NCBI GenBank assembly: GCA_009760855.2
Contig: WPIO01000014.1
Location: 5,500,001-5,564,000, forward strand
Length of the DNA stretch: 64,000 nt
Origin: Cristatella mucedo
Taxonomy: Eukaryota > Bryozoa > Phylactolaemata > Cristatellidae
Direction: 5' to 3'
In this document: piece by piece, positions 12,778 to 23,977 of the stretch
How the letters are laid out: each line of letters begins with the position of its first letter
Position numbering within the stretch: position 1 is the stretch's first letter
Notes under the pieces: model-generated
What the model was told of the DNA's origin: nothing
The model's input: the letters and a program-made list of their open reading frames with translations, nothing else
The model's database searches: none
Translations under genes and position numbers: made by a program

Positions 12778-12930
12778 GCTTCACTCTAGTCTGGCTGAAC
12801 TTCGACGAGCTGCTGTAGCATATGTACTTCTTCGTCCTGTCGAAGTAGTAGAAGCGCCTGTACCGCTTACCGCGGCTGCTGATTTTTGTGAGCCACGATC
12901 CTCCTGAGAGGAACGTCAGAAGCTCTTCGC
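12778..12930 (-). CDS. PLC-type PH domain, N-terminal half (internal exon)
   Basis: A 153-base exon is bounded by a strong acceptor (TTTGTTTGCAG) and a consensus donor (GTAAGTGG), entering and leaving in phase 1. The 50-odd codons read as the first strands of a PH domain of the phosphoinositide-specific phospholipase C type. FLSGGSWLTKIS corresponds to the 'LLKGSQLLKVKS' start of PLC-delta PH domains. RFYYFDRTKKYICY corresponds to the basic 'RxRFYxLxxDxxxI' stretch, and SSSSK to the 'ESRK/PSRK' turn that follows. In PLC these residues help the enzyme bind PIP2 or IP3 at the plasma membrane. The upstream CGG repeat and the downstream sequence are not coding. The delta- or eta-type assignment is by recalled motif likeness, and another PH protein is possible. 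Confidence 0.72.
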
Positions 12931-13324
12931 CTGCAAACAAACAGTGCCACGTGACACTGGCGCTGGCCACGTGCCAGTGACACCGGCGGCGGCGGCGGCG
13001 GCGCTGGCAAGCAAAAGCAGGTCGAGCAGCCGCGTACGATAGACGATCCCTGGCAAGCTCTCACACCTGGCAGGTCAGGCTCGGCACCGGAGGCAGTGGG
13101 CAGATAAACTGCCGGCTAGCGCTCAAAGGCTTGGAGTCACTGGCACAATTCACCTACCAACTTCATGTGCCAGCTTGGCTTACACTAAAGACGAGCTGAA
13201 ATCGCCGGCTCGACAAAGGCTCAGCAAGCTTATCAGTGTGTTACTCGAGCAATATGCTGCCTAGGTACCCATCCTGGTCATGTCAGCCTGCCACTCACTT
13301 CGACCTCATTTAGTGCTGGTTGTT
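12931..13324. other. Unassigned, contains short (CGG)n
   Basis: Intron sequence just upstream of the PH exon. A short CGG run lies at about 12984-13002. Nothing else recognised. Confidence 0.5.
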
Positions 13325-13510
13325 AACCTTGGGCTGCCGCTGGGTCTCGGCCCAGGGATAAGGTGCTAGCTCGTCACGACTCAGATAGTGGGATTGAGTC
13401 CTGTAGTCGGCGATGCTCTGTGGCCCACTGCAGGTGGTGGCGCTAGCCTGGAAGGTTCTTCTGCCTCTATATAAATGAGGCTGTTAAATAAGCTAGTCTC
13501 TTCTACGTTT
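13325..13510 (+). mobile_element. SINE-A copy 3
   Basis: The head has an A-box-like CAGGGATAAGG and a B-box-like GGGATTGAGTCC. It is followed by GCGATGCTCTGTGGCCCACT, CAGGTGGTGGCGCTAG and a tail AAATGAGGCTGTTAAATAAG. It is diverged from the 17676/31983 copies but in the same order. Confidence 0.75.
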
Positions 13511-13924
13511 ACTCTACCTATTTCACATAGAGCAGCAGCACTAAAAACAGCATATGACAGAGCGATACAGAGGATGCAGCTAGGAAACTATGCATGCCAA
13601 GCAGTCTGCTGGGCAAATTGGAAGAAGCCGAATAACCCTACAGCTAACCCAATAGCACAAGCTAAACTCGGAAAAAGTTCGCTCTGTAGTGTAACCGAGA
13701 TGACTGCACGGCAGTGTCTAGTCAGAGATAGTAAGGCTCCAGGGCAGTGATTACACAAGCTTCAGCAAAGAGAAGAGGGTTGGCTAAGAAAGATGGCTTA
13801 GCTGAGTGCTTATTGGCTCAGGCAAAGCATGTTGCAGTAGTCTGTTCCAAGGAAATACACTTACACATGTTTGATACAGGCTCAATAGGGAGGCAAGAGA
13901 CAGACACGTGTGGATCGAAAACGC

Positions 13925-14093
13925 ATGCAAATGCATGTGCGCACGCACATACACACGTAAACACACACGTACACACCCACATCCTCCCTAACACACACAC
14001 AATGACACACTCGCATATCCTCAGACAGACACACCTACACATGCAACACAAACACAACAACCCCCATACATACACACATGCATGTGCACCCAT

Positions 14094-14159
<66 letters not shown>

Positions 14160-14178
14160 GCGCGCGCGCGCACACACA
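13925..14178. repeat. (CA)n array with degenerate flank
   Basis: Imperfect ACAC-rich sequence from about 13925, becoming a pure CA run at 14095-14155 and a short (CG)n block. His/Thr and Val/Cys frames are artefacts. Confidence 0.95.
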
Positions 14179-15129
14179 GAGGCATAATGTACGAGTGTCT
14201 ATAGCATATGCATGTCCATCAAAAACTTACGTTCGAACACCCGCAGCAGTTGGTATATTTCTGCAAAACATGCTGCCATCTCTCCTGCAGGGGGCATAGC
14301 TAGAGCATGTCAGAAGCTGCCTGCCTGACCCTGCCTCTCCGACTAGTAAGGCACAGGTCAGGAGGCACGCCGATCGGTTTAGTCAGCCGGAGGCAACAGC
14401 GGCAATGGCTGGCTGAGAGCGACCGAGCCAGCAGCTTTCTCTTGGCTGTTTTATAATTATTCCCAATGCTGCGATCAGGCCCAGGAGTGTTGTGGGAAGC
14501 GAAGCCCTTGCCCCTGATTGGTCGTCGACTTGGGCTGGTGAGAGGAGAGGCTTGCAGCCGTCGGTGGCAATTGATCCAGCTCAGTCGGCTAATAGCTTGC
14601 TCTAGAGTCATTTCGGTGCCTACTAAGTTCCCAGTCCACTTTTCTGGTGCTGCTAGTGCATTGATTGAAGACTATTGCTTAACACTAACTTGGCATTCAT
14701 TCGAATTTGAGTTTTGTAAAGACTTTTTACTAGTAGCCAGCAGACATCGGCAGTATTGGCAGCTGGCCTGGCCAGCTGCCCAACCAGCCAAGCTCGGCTT
14801 GCCGAGGCACACAACGGTGCTCACCGATTGCAGCCCTCTTTCTCATTCTGAACCAAATGAAAAATGAGGAAACTTTCGTCACAATCCGTTCTGCCCTTTG
14901 AAATATCGAGGCTTGTGCTGCCTTAAAAGCTTCAGCCCCAATGGCTGGTGAAAGTGGTAGTTATGGTGACCGATTCGGCAGTGCTTAAAGCTGAAGTTCC
15001 TTGGAGGTCAGTGCTGAAGCATGCTTGGTAAGAGCTCCTAGTGCAATCGAGATTAGATGAGCAGCAGTGCACGCGGGATAGTGAACTGTTCAGGAAGATC
15101 TCGGAAGAGTATACCATGGGAAAGAGCTA
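14179..15129. other. Unassigned intronic stretch
   Basis: No repeat family member, RNA gene or credible exon seen on either strand. Open frames of about 100-130 codons here have no recognisable motif. Confidence 0.4.
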
Positions 15130-15645
15130 GGATGGCTGCCAGTTGCTCAACGGATACCGAGCAAAGTTCTTAGGCTGAGCCACAAGGCCTGCCACGGCTT
15201 GGATCCTTCATACCTAGCTGAACTGCTGCACCAGTTTCGGCCTCCTCGTGCCCTGGGGTCCTTTATGGAAAATAAATTAGCTGTAACATTCCTTAGCTTA
15301 AAGACAGTTGGCGACAGAAGCTTTAGCTCTGCAGGTCCTAGGCTGTGGAACTCGCCTCCACGGTTCTTATGCAACGACAACTACTCTCCTGCTGCCGACT
15401 TTGGCTCCTACTTTCCAGCGGTCTTGAGCTGCTACCTCCATGCTAGTCACTACCTCAACTACTCTCCTGACTCTGCTATACTTCCCACTTTCTCTTTGCT
15501 GAATGAGATGAAGTCTGTTGGCTACCGAAATGCATACCGAAAGCCGCTTAGGCTGTGAGTATGCTAGGTAAAACTCTCCTGCATGACACCCGCATAGTCT
15601 TTGTGGCTTTGTGGAGTTACAGACGGAGATACATTACATTTAGAT
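15130..15645 (+). pseudogene. LINE-B copy 2: RT C-terminal domain and 3' end
   Basis: It encodes the same C-terminal domain as copy 1 (PSYLAELLHQFRPPRAL, VGDRSFSSAGPRLWNSPP, NEMKSVGYRNAYRKPLRL). This is followed by the LINE-B 3' UTR, ending GGAGTTACAGACGGAGATAC plus ATTACATT. It is 5'-truncated, but the last 119 codons are still open, so it is fairly young. Confidence 0.85.
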
Positions 15646-15839
15646 ATGGCTAAGGGCAATTGACTGGCTTGCAGTGGTATGCTTGAAGCACCTGTAGGGC
15701 ATGGTAGTCTGCTTGAGCATAGATGGAACCACTTAGATGTAAAAATACCCTGATCATGTCCGTGAAGAGTGGGTTGGGTAGGCCACGTTTAGGCCGAAAG
15801 CAACTAAAGCAGCGATCACCAATTATTATGCTGCTACCA

Positions 15840-15980
15840 AAGCTTTTGTGTACGCTGCTACTGCCAGCTGCTGCTGCCTGCCTCTGCTGCAACCTGCCTG
15901 CTGCTACCTGCCTGCTGCTGTTGCTCCTGCCTGAAGCTATTGCTGCTATGGCTGCTGCTGATACTGCTTTTGTTGCTGCT
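15840..15980. repeat. Imperfect CTG/CTGCTGCC-rich tract
   Basis: Degenerate CTG and TGCCTGC units. The Leu/Ala/Cys-rich reading frame across it is low complexity. Confidence 0.7.
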
Positions 15981-16706
15981 TCTAACCATATGCTCGGCTG
16001 GTGAAGGTCCGCGTTTGCTTGACCTCGAACCTAGTGCGTAGTCATTTGCTTGCTTTCAATGCATGAGAGCACGTTAGAGGGCAGCAGTAAAGCACTGGCA
16101 TTCGGCTGAAAGAGCTCCTAAACTGTAGGCAGCTGCTGGTAATTGATAACATGGCTTGAAAAAGCTAGCCACCTCCCTCAGAAAAAAAGGTTCTCTAGCT
16201 TGGAAATTAGCTGCAAATATTCCCCGGAGGACATAGCCCTCATTGGGACAATACAAGCGAAGCACCTCATTGCCGAGGCCAGATGGCTGGATCAGCTCCT
16301 AGCAGGCATATTCTAGGAGAGCTTCAAGAGTTCACCTGCAGCTCACCAGGTCCTCTGTCAGCTGAAGAATTGCTCCAAATGTTCCCGACTAATAATTTGT
16401 CGCACGTATTTTCGGTACACCATTAAAAAAAAGAACGGAGTCTAAATTTGTGTACTAAAAAGTCTACAGTATTTGCGTCCGTATTGCTTAGCGGAAGTGA
16501 TTAATTCGGCGATCAATTCTACCAGCCTTTCATGGAATGCTGATTATTCGAATAACAATCGGATTGAATACCGATCATTCGGATGATGGCACCTTTAAAC
16601 CCCCCTTAAGAAGCGATGTCGACCTGGGGCCAACTGCCCTCTTTAACGCCCCTCCCCTAGAAAAAAGTTAGTCGCACAGATTTGGCGAGTCCCCCATTAG
16701 TACCCA

Positions 16707-16710
<4 letters not shown>
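15981..16710. other. Unassigned intronic stretch
   Basis: No feature recognised on either strand. Confidence 0.4.
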
Positions 16711-16737
<27 letters not shown>

Positions 16738-16743
16738 CATGTG

Positions 16744-16823
<80 letters not shown>
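16711..16823. repeat. (TG)n microsatellite
   Basis: About 55 TG units, interrupted by GCATG and GCG near the left end. Confidence 0.97.
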
Positions 16824-16824
<1 letters not shown>

Positions 16825-17675
16825 CTCCAAAGAGCCGGTGGGTTCAATCGCTGAACTCACGAGTAAGCTGGCGACCTCATGAAATTGGATATTTTGTGGA
16901 TGCAAGCTAATTGAAATTCATCTGGCTTCTATGCCGGAATACCCCTCCGACCCCCGATCTAGAGCTGCCCTGTCGAAAAATTTAAGAGCCAATTGGAGAC
17001 GGTTAATATCGAACTGTCAACGGCGGTCACATTTGGGAAAACCGCTTTTAACTTTCACGGCACCGCCAAGTTTCCTTCCAGCTGTCGTGAGTCGGCTGTT
17101 ATATAAAAAAAAAGTACATGCGTCAATCTATACTCCTTACCAAGTGACATAGTGGCAGACTCATTTTTCCAAAGCTCGTTTGATGCAACATATTTTAATT
17201 GTTCGAATTTTTACAATAGGATTAGGTTGCTCTATGGTTTCGGACAGATCGCTAGCTTCTGAACTCTGCTCTTTGTGCGTCATTCACTCGATTTCTTTCA
17301 TCGGAAATCTGAACGAAGCGATTAAATATAGTGGTAGAAAAGCAGGAACTGTGAGTGCTCTTTTTCCTCAATTAGACATAGCCGCCATGTTCCACTATCG
17401 GTCCACCGTTATCTGCGTACCTCAGGCTAGTTGCTTATCATTGCATCTGCATTCTTTCTTGGTTGCTCTCTAGGATGCTTAAACTTCTGGCTTGCATTTT
17501 TGGGAGCGATTATCGGTTCGCGAAGCTTCTGCTATAGACTAGACAACTATGCTCAGTACACTATTGAATTAAAGTGTCGGAAGTAGTGTAAAACGATCTA
17601 ACTCATCAAAGCCAAGGACGTGGTATGCCACTTTGTTATCAGTAGTAATAGTGATAACAATAATAAATAAATAAT
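16824..17675. other. Unassigned intronic stretch
   Basis: No repeat, RNA gene or exon recognised. Confidence 0.4.
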
Positions 17676-17852
17676 AAATAAATCCTAGCTGATTAAACAG
17701 CTTCTTTTTGTATAGCGACAGAAAAGCCTTTATGGCTACCACCACCGCTTGCAGGGGCGATAAAGAATCGCCCACTGCAGGAATCGAACCCACGACCTCG
17801 GGACCGAGGTCGTGAAAGCAACCGCCTTACCTAGTGTGCCATCACGGCACAC
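17676..17852 (-). mobile_element. SINE-A copy 4 (young)
   Basis: On the minus strand it runs GCCGTGATGGCACACTAGG (A-box region), then the palindrome CACGACCTCGG/CCGAGGTCGTG with a 2-base loop (17791-17814). The B box GGTTCGATTCC and GCAGTGGGCGATTCTTTATC follow, and the end is AGCTGTTTAATCAGCTAGGA before an AT-rich target. By eye it is about 90% identical to the copy at 31983. Confidence 0.88.
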
Positions 17853-18365
17853 CGATAATAAGAATAATAATAATAATGCATTAATATAACACCTTCGGAG
17901 AACTGAATCTTTATAGGCACTTTACAGATGCTGTGTGGAAAGCGTTACCAATGATTGGTGGTAACATCCGCAAACGACAGGCACTGCATAAAGAGGTAGA
18001 TGCATACGAAAAACAAATTACAAAGACCGACTAAATGCTGTTGTAAAACAGGTGCGTTTAAAGCTTCTGTGAACCGCGATGGCTCACTAGATAAAGTGAT
18101 TGCTTTTCACGACCTCTGTCCCGATGTCGTGGGTTTGAATCCCTCGGTGGGCGATCCTTTATTGCCACTGCAAGCTTTGGTGATAGCCGTAAAGGCTCTT
18201 CTGTCGCTATGCAAAAGAGGCTGTTAAATAACTTAGTTTTTTGTTTTATTTTTTAAATGTCGTCTTGTCAGGTGACGTTGTGACGTGCGTCGGTAGTGAG
18301 TTCAAGGCGTTGGGAGCATATGAACTAAAGGAATGTCTCCAACAGTTTACAAACTTGTCAGTTGG
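17853..18365 (-). mobile_element. LINE-A 3' end, interrupted by a SINE-A
   Basis: On the plus strand a TTA tail complement (ATAATAATAATAATGC) and ACACCTTCGGAGAACTGAAT are followed by the reverse-complemented 3' UTR and the end of the ORF (GTGACGTGCGTCGGTAGTGA region). The SINE at 18070-18245 splits it. 5'-truncated and diverged. Confidence 0.75.
18070..18245 (+). mobile_element. SINE-A copy 5, inside LINE-A
   Basis: Head GATGGCTCACTAGATAAAG, B box GGTTTGAATCCC, body GGGCGATCCTTTATTGCCAC, and tail AAAGAGGCTGTTAAATAACT. It interrupts the minus-strand LINE-A between 'TTTAAAGCTTC' and 'TTTTTAAATG'. Confidence 0.85.
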
Positions 18366-18424
18366 GATTATGAGACGAAGCTACATTTAGTACTTACATT
18401 TGGCACACCAACCGAGTCAAGACC

Positions 18425-18687
18425 TAATAATAAAAATAATGATAATAATAGTAATAAATTGCATATAGCGCCCTCAGAGAACTCAATCTCTTTCTAGGCA
18501 CTTTACATTTGCGGCAAAGGAAGCACGATCGAAAAGTTAGTGGTAGCTCAGTAGCTCAGTGACAACTAGTATAACATGGTTAGGGGTAACATGAACAGGG
18601 TCAGCATGCAAATATGGTTAGTGGCAGACTGCACGGTGTCAGAACTCATAAGCACGTAAAGAGCGAATCGCGTGGACCCACTAAATG
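18425..18687 (-). mobile_element. Older LINE-A 3' UTR, right part displaced to 21485
   Basis: Reverse-complemented LINE-A tail and 3' UTR up to GGACCCACTAAATG. The sequence then resumes at 21485 (TAAATGCTGTGGTAAATAGA). The long LINE-A at 18688-21484 landed here. Confidence 0.85.
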
Positions 18688-21484
18688 TCAATTGTCTCGG
18701 TCTCATCCGAAAAGAAGCTACCAATAGTGGCAGTAGTCTCTCGCCCACCAGGTACCAAATCCTCCTTTATCTCAGATTCCTCTGATCTCATTCCGATTCT
18801 GTGTGCAAGAAATCGATCCTTCCTCGTTAGGGGTGATTTCAACGTTCACTTTAATAACTTATCTGACGCTTTCAGCACCGAATTTTGTGCATTGACTGAC
18901 TCATTGCCTCTTGTGGCTCATGTGCATGGCCCTACACACATCAAGGGTCACACACTCGACCAGATTTTCTCATACAACTGCACTTTGTCATCACCAATTA
19001 TTACCAAATCCTGCTTATCTGACCACATGCAGATCTCATTCAATCTACAGTGTGTGCCCACCTCCTCCTCTAAAATAACCTGTGAATCGCGAAACCTCAA
19101 GACCCTCGACATCTATGCTGTCCGTGCGAGAATATCTGCTTCACCTCTGCTGCTCAGTCCTCCCTCCGATCTGTCATCATTGGTAGATTGCTACAACACG
19201 ACACTAGCTGATACGCTCGATGAGTTTGCACCTCTGACAAAGCGCACTGTGCGCCCCCGCCCAGACGGCCTATGGTTTACCACAGACATTAAACTAGCCA
19301 GGTCTACTAAGCGAAAGCTTGAAAAAGCATACAAAAGATCTGGACCGACTGTCCATCGACAGGCATATGAAGACTACTGTAGGTCGTACCAATCAATCCT
19401 AGCAGAGGCCAAGTCTAGCTTCTATAGAAACATTGTTGATTCTCAGATACACAATCCAAAAATGCTGATGTCGACGATCAACCATCTCCTCAACCGGTCC
19501 CAGATTAGCTCCTTACCTGGTGATCCTTGTGATGATCTAGCCGATTGCTTCTCTCGATTCTATGTGCAGAAGGTAGACAAGATCAGGGAATCCATCCCTG
19601 CCATGACAACATCCCCACTAGAATGCTGTTCGCCGATTCCTGGCTGCACCTCAATGTCTACATTTAAGCAGGTCACTAGTGATCTAGTCCTGAAGTTCGT
19701 ATCTCAATCAAAGAAGACAGCAAGTCTTCTGGACCCTATTCCCACTGTCCTGCTCCTACGTTGCATTGATCTGCTGCTGCCATGCATAACTAACATCATT
19801 AGTATGTCATTTGCCTCAGGTCATGTCCCAGCACCTTTCAAAAAAGCTGTAGTCAGGCCACTTCTCAAGAAAGTGACACTAGACCAAGAGAACTTAAGCA
19901 ACTACCGCCCAGTCTCCCTTTTACCATTCCTATAAAAGACACTGGAACGGATCGTGGCGGACCAGCTGAACTTATATATCGAAACTTCACACCTTGCTAG
20001 TAAGTTCCTGTCTGGCTTTAGAGCTAATCACTCCACAGAGTCAGTATTGCTTAAGGTATACAACGACCTACTTAGGAATGCAGACATGGGTAGAGTGTCT
20101 CTGCTTGTTTTGCTCGATCTTTCGGCAACTTTTGATACCATCGATCACAAAGTTCTTCTAGAGCGCCTCTCATCTTGCATGGGCATCACTGGCACTGCTC
20201 TGCAGTGGTTCAGGTTTTATCTCAGTGGGAGACTCCAGAGTATTGAAGTGAATGGACAAAGATCATCTGAGGTACCTCTGAAATATGGGGTACCTCAGGG
20301 CTCCTTGCTAGGTCAGGTTCTTTTCACGGTTTATACTCTCCCTCTTGCTGATGAGATTGCCAAGCATAATCTAGGCTTTCACTTCTATGCGGATGACACT
20401 CAGTTGTACCTTTGCTTTGATCCCTCCCAGCCTTCGAGCACCTCAAATTCTCTCAACTCACTTGCTGCATGTATTGATGACATCCGCACATGGATGGCAG
20501 CAAATTTTCTAAAACTAAACGATGATAAAACCAACTTACTAGTTATGGGCAAACCAAGTGTGATTCAGAAATTGAAAAGGCTGACGGTCAAAATTAGCTC
20601 TGCCAGCATATCTCCAGTTGAATCAGCTCGAAATCTAGAAATCTAATATTCCAAAGCGACCTCTCGTTAGACGACCATATCAGCTCCACAGTCAAATCTG
20701 CCTATTTTCAGCTTCATAACATTGCTCAAATTCGGGCTTGTTTAGATTAGGATACCACGTCTAAGTTGGTCCATGCATTCGTGACATCCCGTCTCGACTT
20801 CTGCAACTCACTGCTTACTGGCCTACCAGCATGTGCGATCAGACGATTGCAGCTGGTGCAAAACTCTGCACTAGGCTTGTCTGTCGTGAGCGTCGCAGTT
20901 GCCACATTACTCCACTTCTCGCCGACCTGCACTGGCTACCAGTCAAGCAACGGATTGACTTCAAGGTTTTGTCGCTCACTTTTAGGTCCCTTCATTCTAT
21001 GGCTCCAGCCTATCTCTCAGATATACTCCCCCATCAGGCCAAGCATCGTACTGCTCGCTTTTCAGAATCTAACAGTCTGCAAATACCTCGTACAAACCTC
21101 AAATCCTTTGGAGACCCTGCATTTAGTTCGTATGCTCCCAGAGCCTGGAACTCCCTCCCGACCTGCGTCAGAACATCCCCTGACCTGACCACATTTAAAA
21201 AGAATTTAAAAACGCACCTATTTTGGACAGCATTTAGTGGGTACCAGTGATTCGTCCTTGGTGTGCTTATGCGTGCTGACACTGTGCATGCTGCCACTAA
21301 CCACATTTGCATGCTGACCCTGTGCATGTCACCCCAACCATGTTATTCATTTTGTTTGTTTATCAAGCATGATATTACTCACCATTCAATTGCATTTCCC
21401 TTTGCAGCAAATGTTAAAGCGCCTAGAGAGAGATTGAGTTCTCTGAGGGCGCTTTATCAAGTGCATTGTTATTATTATTATTAT
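18688..21484 (+). pseudogene. LINE-A, longest copy: L2-type endonuclease/reverse transcriptase
   Basis: This is the largest non-LTR retrotransposon here. It starts in the middle of the apurinic endonuclease domain (GDFNVHF about 18832; the catalytic SDH motif about 19018). It then has RT motifs VRPLLKK, NYRPVSLLP, GFRANHSTES, LVLLDLSATFDTIDH, GVPQGSLLG and FYADDTQLY (YADD at 20386-20397). The L2 C-terminal domain follows (ITPLLADLHWLPVKQRIDFK, FSSYAPRAWNSLP), then a 3' UTR and a (TTA)n tail. An in-frame TAA lies at 19933, a frame break near 20640, a stop near 20748 and another frame break near 20870. It is therefore inactive and lacks its 5' end. A TAAATG target repeat flanks it (18682 and 21485). 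Confidence 0.92.
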
Positions 21485-21585
21485 TAAATGCTGTGGTAAA
21501 TAGATGCGTTTTTAGTCGTTTTTTAATGTAGTCAAGTCCGAGGGCGTCGTGAGGTAGTCGGAAGTGAGTTCCAAGCTTTCAGTTG
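21485..21585 (-). mobile_element. Older LINE-A, displaced part
   Basis: Continuation of the minus-strand LINE-A of 18425-18687 (GCGTTTTTAGTCGTTTTTTA... TCGGAAGTGAGTTCCAAGC). Confidence 0.8.
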
Positions 21586-22768
21586 ACCATGCAAACGACA
21601 TCTCACCTTTCAAGAACAGCAACAGCATCCCCCTGCACCAAGTTTTTTGTTGGAAAAAGGAAGTTCTCCTTCACCCCGCCGCCGATGCTTTCATCGCTGC
21701 ACGAAGACAGCCACTAGCTTGATTTGAAGAGCATAGCAGGGACTTATAGTTCTGAAAACATGGGCAGTGTCCCAGCCAGGGCTAGGGTGGGATTTTGTTA
21801 CGAGAGGGATACATAAATATCAACCTTGACGGGGCGTAGTACAAGGTCACGGATTTTGTTTCAAAATTTATTAGAGGTTTGAAAAGCTCTTTAGCCTTCT
21901 ACAAACTTGCCATTTAAACTCGTATGGTAATATTAGCCGTTCAACTCGCCCGCCAGTTGATCTCTCAAAACCTTCGGCTGCAATGCGTACGATGTGATTT
22001 CGGACAAGACTATGCAGACATCAAGTCCGCATATATCGCATGCTTTGGGCCCGTCGCTACGTAAATTAGTGCGGACTAGGAGGATATAACACTATAGGGT
22101 ACAGGTGCCTTAAACAAATGTTTTCGTTATATTATGCTTATGTTATTGCAGAGTAAGATAATAGTGAATAGCCTTGCATTTGAGTGGCATCAAGAAGCTG
22201 CTAGCACCTAGTGTATGCATTCTGCTAAGTAAACGTACACAATGTATCCAGATATGAGAGAGGAAGTAGTCTGCGAAGCGTCTGTTGAGATGTGCGAGGC
22301 CAGCAATGCCTCCTCGTTGAACGTTCGTTGAACATTGAACGTTCTCGCCGAAGCCACGAAGTTCTAGAAGCCTTCTAGCGCGATCTAACAGAACAAGAGG
22401 CCATCCTCCTTGGGAATAACAATCGAATCTGACAAGCTGACATACATAGCCACTATGTAAACAAATAAAATTGTTTTTCTAACTGACTTAAATAGCCGGC
22501 TGTTCAGTTCCCTTTCTGGAATTACTTATTCTTACCGCTGCAAGGTGTTATGGGATTTCGGGGTGGTAGAAATTGCTTAATATTTGCAAAAGGCTCTGAT
22601 TTGGCTTCATGGAGTCCACGCTAGGGCAACCAGGAACGATATTGCAGCTTACAAAGCTCATTTGAAAATCAAAGCTTTCTAGAAATTCCTTGACCGGAGG
22701 GTACCACAAGCCTTTGAGCCCTTTCCCCTTACTGACTTGGAACGAGCCCTGATAGCGGGTGCCCGGCA
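21586..22768. other. Unassigned intronic stretch
   Basis: No repeat, exon or RNA gene recognised. Confidence 0.4.
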
Positions 22769-22770
22769 GG

Positions 22771-22802
<32 letters not shown>

Positions 22803-23225
22803 GTCTCTCTGTCTCTGTCTCTCTGTCTCTCTGTCTCTGTCTCTCTGTCTCTCTGTCTCTCTGTCTCTGTCTCTCTATCTCTCTGTCTCTCTGTCTCTGT
22901 CTCTGTCTCTCTGTCTCTGTCTCTCTGTCTCTGTCTCTCTGTCTCTGTCTCTCTGTCTCTGTCTCTCTGTCTCTGTCTCTGTCTCTCTGTCTCTCTGTCT
23001 CTGTCTCTGTCTCTCTGTCTCTGTCTCTCTGTCTCTCTGTCTCTGTCTGTCTGTCTGTCTGTCTGTCTCTGTCTCTCTGTCTCTGTCTCTCTGTCTCTGT
23101 CTCTCTGTCTCTGTCTCTGTCTCTCTGTCTCTGTCTCTCTGTCTCTGTCTCTCTGTCTCTGTCTCTCTGTCTCTGTCTCTCTGTCTCTCTGTCTCTGTCT
23201 CTCTGTCTCTGTCTCTCTGTCTCTG

Positions 23226-23320
<95 letters not shown>

Positions 23321-23363
23321 CTTTCTCTCTGTCTCTCTCTCTCTGTCTCTCTGTCTCTCTGTC

Positions 23364-23411
<48 letters not shown>

Positions 23412-23458
23412 CCTCACTCCCTTTCTCCCTCACTCCCTTTCTCTCTCACTCCCTTCCT
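22769..23458. repeat. (CTCTGT)n / (CT)n satellite-like array, about 690 bp
   Basis: Long pyrimidine-rich plus strand built from CTCTGT and CTCTGTCTCTGT units, two (CTGT)n patches (23046-23066, 23367-23388), a pure CT run of about 80 bases (23233-23317), and a CCCTCACTCCCTTTCT-type end. The 230-250-codon Leu/Ser or Arg/Glu/Thr frames are artefacts. Confidence 0.97.
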
Positions 23459-23977
23459 CTCACATTTCCACCGTAACGATTCTTCAGAAGACTAGTGGTA
23501 GTCTTCAGCCCGCCAAAGAATAGCCAATTAGAAAGCCTTTTAAGCTTTTCTAACAAAATTGGTTAAATTATATTTTAGGAAAGTATAATCATCAGCATTA
23601 GAAGTGTGGTTTGTGGTTCTCTGCGTGGTTCGTATCGCTGGGCTCGCCGGCACACTGCCAGTGCAGGCAGAGCGGTAGTACCCTAAACCACCCCAGGGTC
23701 TAACAGCTGGTGGCTGCGGCCTAGGGACAGGCCGGTGCCCAGCTGTGGTCTGACGGCTGTGGACAGGGGACAGGCCGGCTTTGTCCTCCCACCAACTCAG
23801 AGGATGAGTGGAGGCGGCGAGTCGAGTGGAAGAAGGAGGGGCCGAAAGGAGCCGTGCACCCGGGAGCTCCGTGCGTTTGGAATACACTGTTGGTGTTGGG
23901 CATCGGCTGGCTCTCTGCTTCGCGGATCAAACAACAAGCTATTTCTCCGCGGGAGCGGCTGTGTGGCCCGTATAAAG

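Noticed and set aside
22737-23523. Open frames of 180-254 codons rich in Leu/Ser/Cys or Arg/Glu/Thr
   Set aside because: They are translations of the CTCTGT repeat and change meaning with frame. No protein signature.
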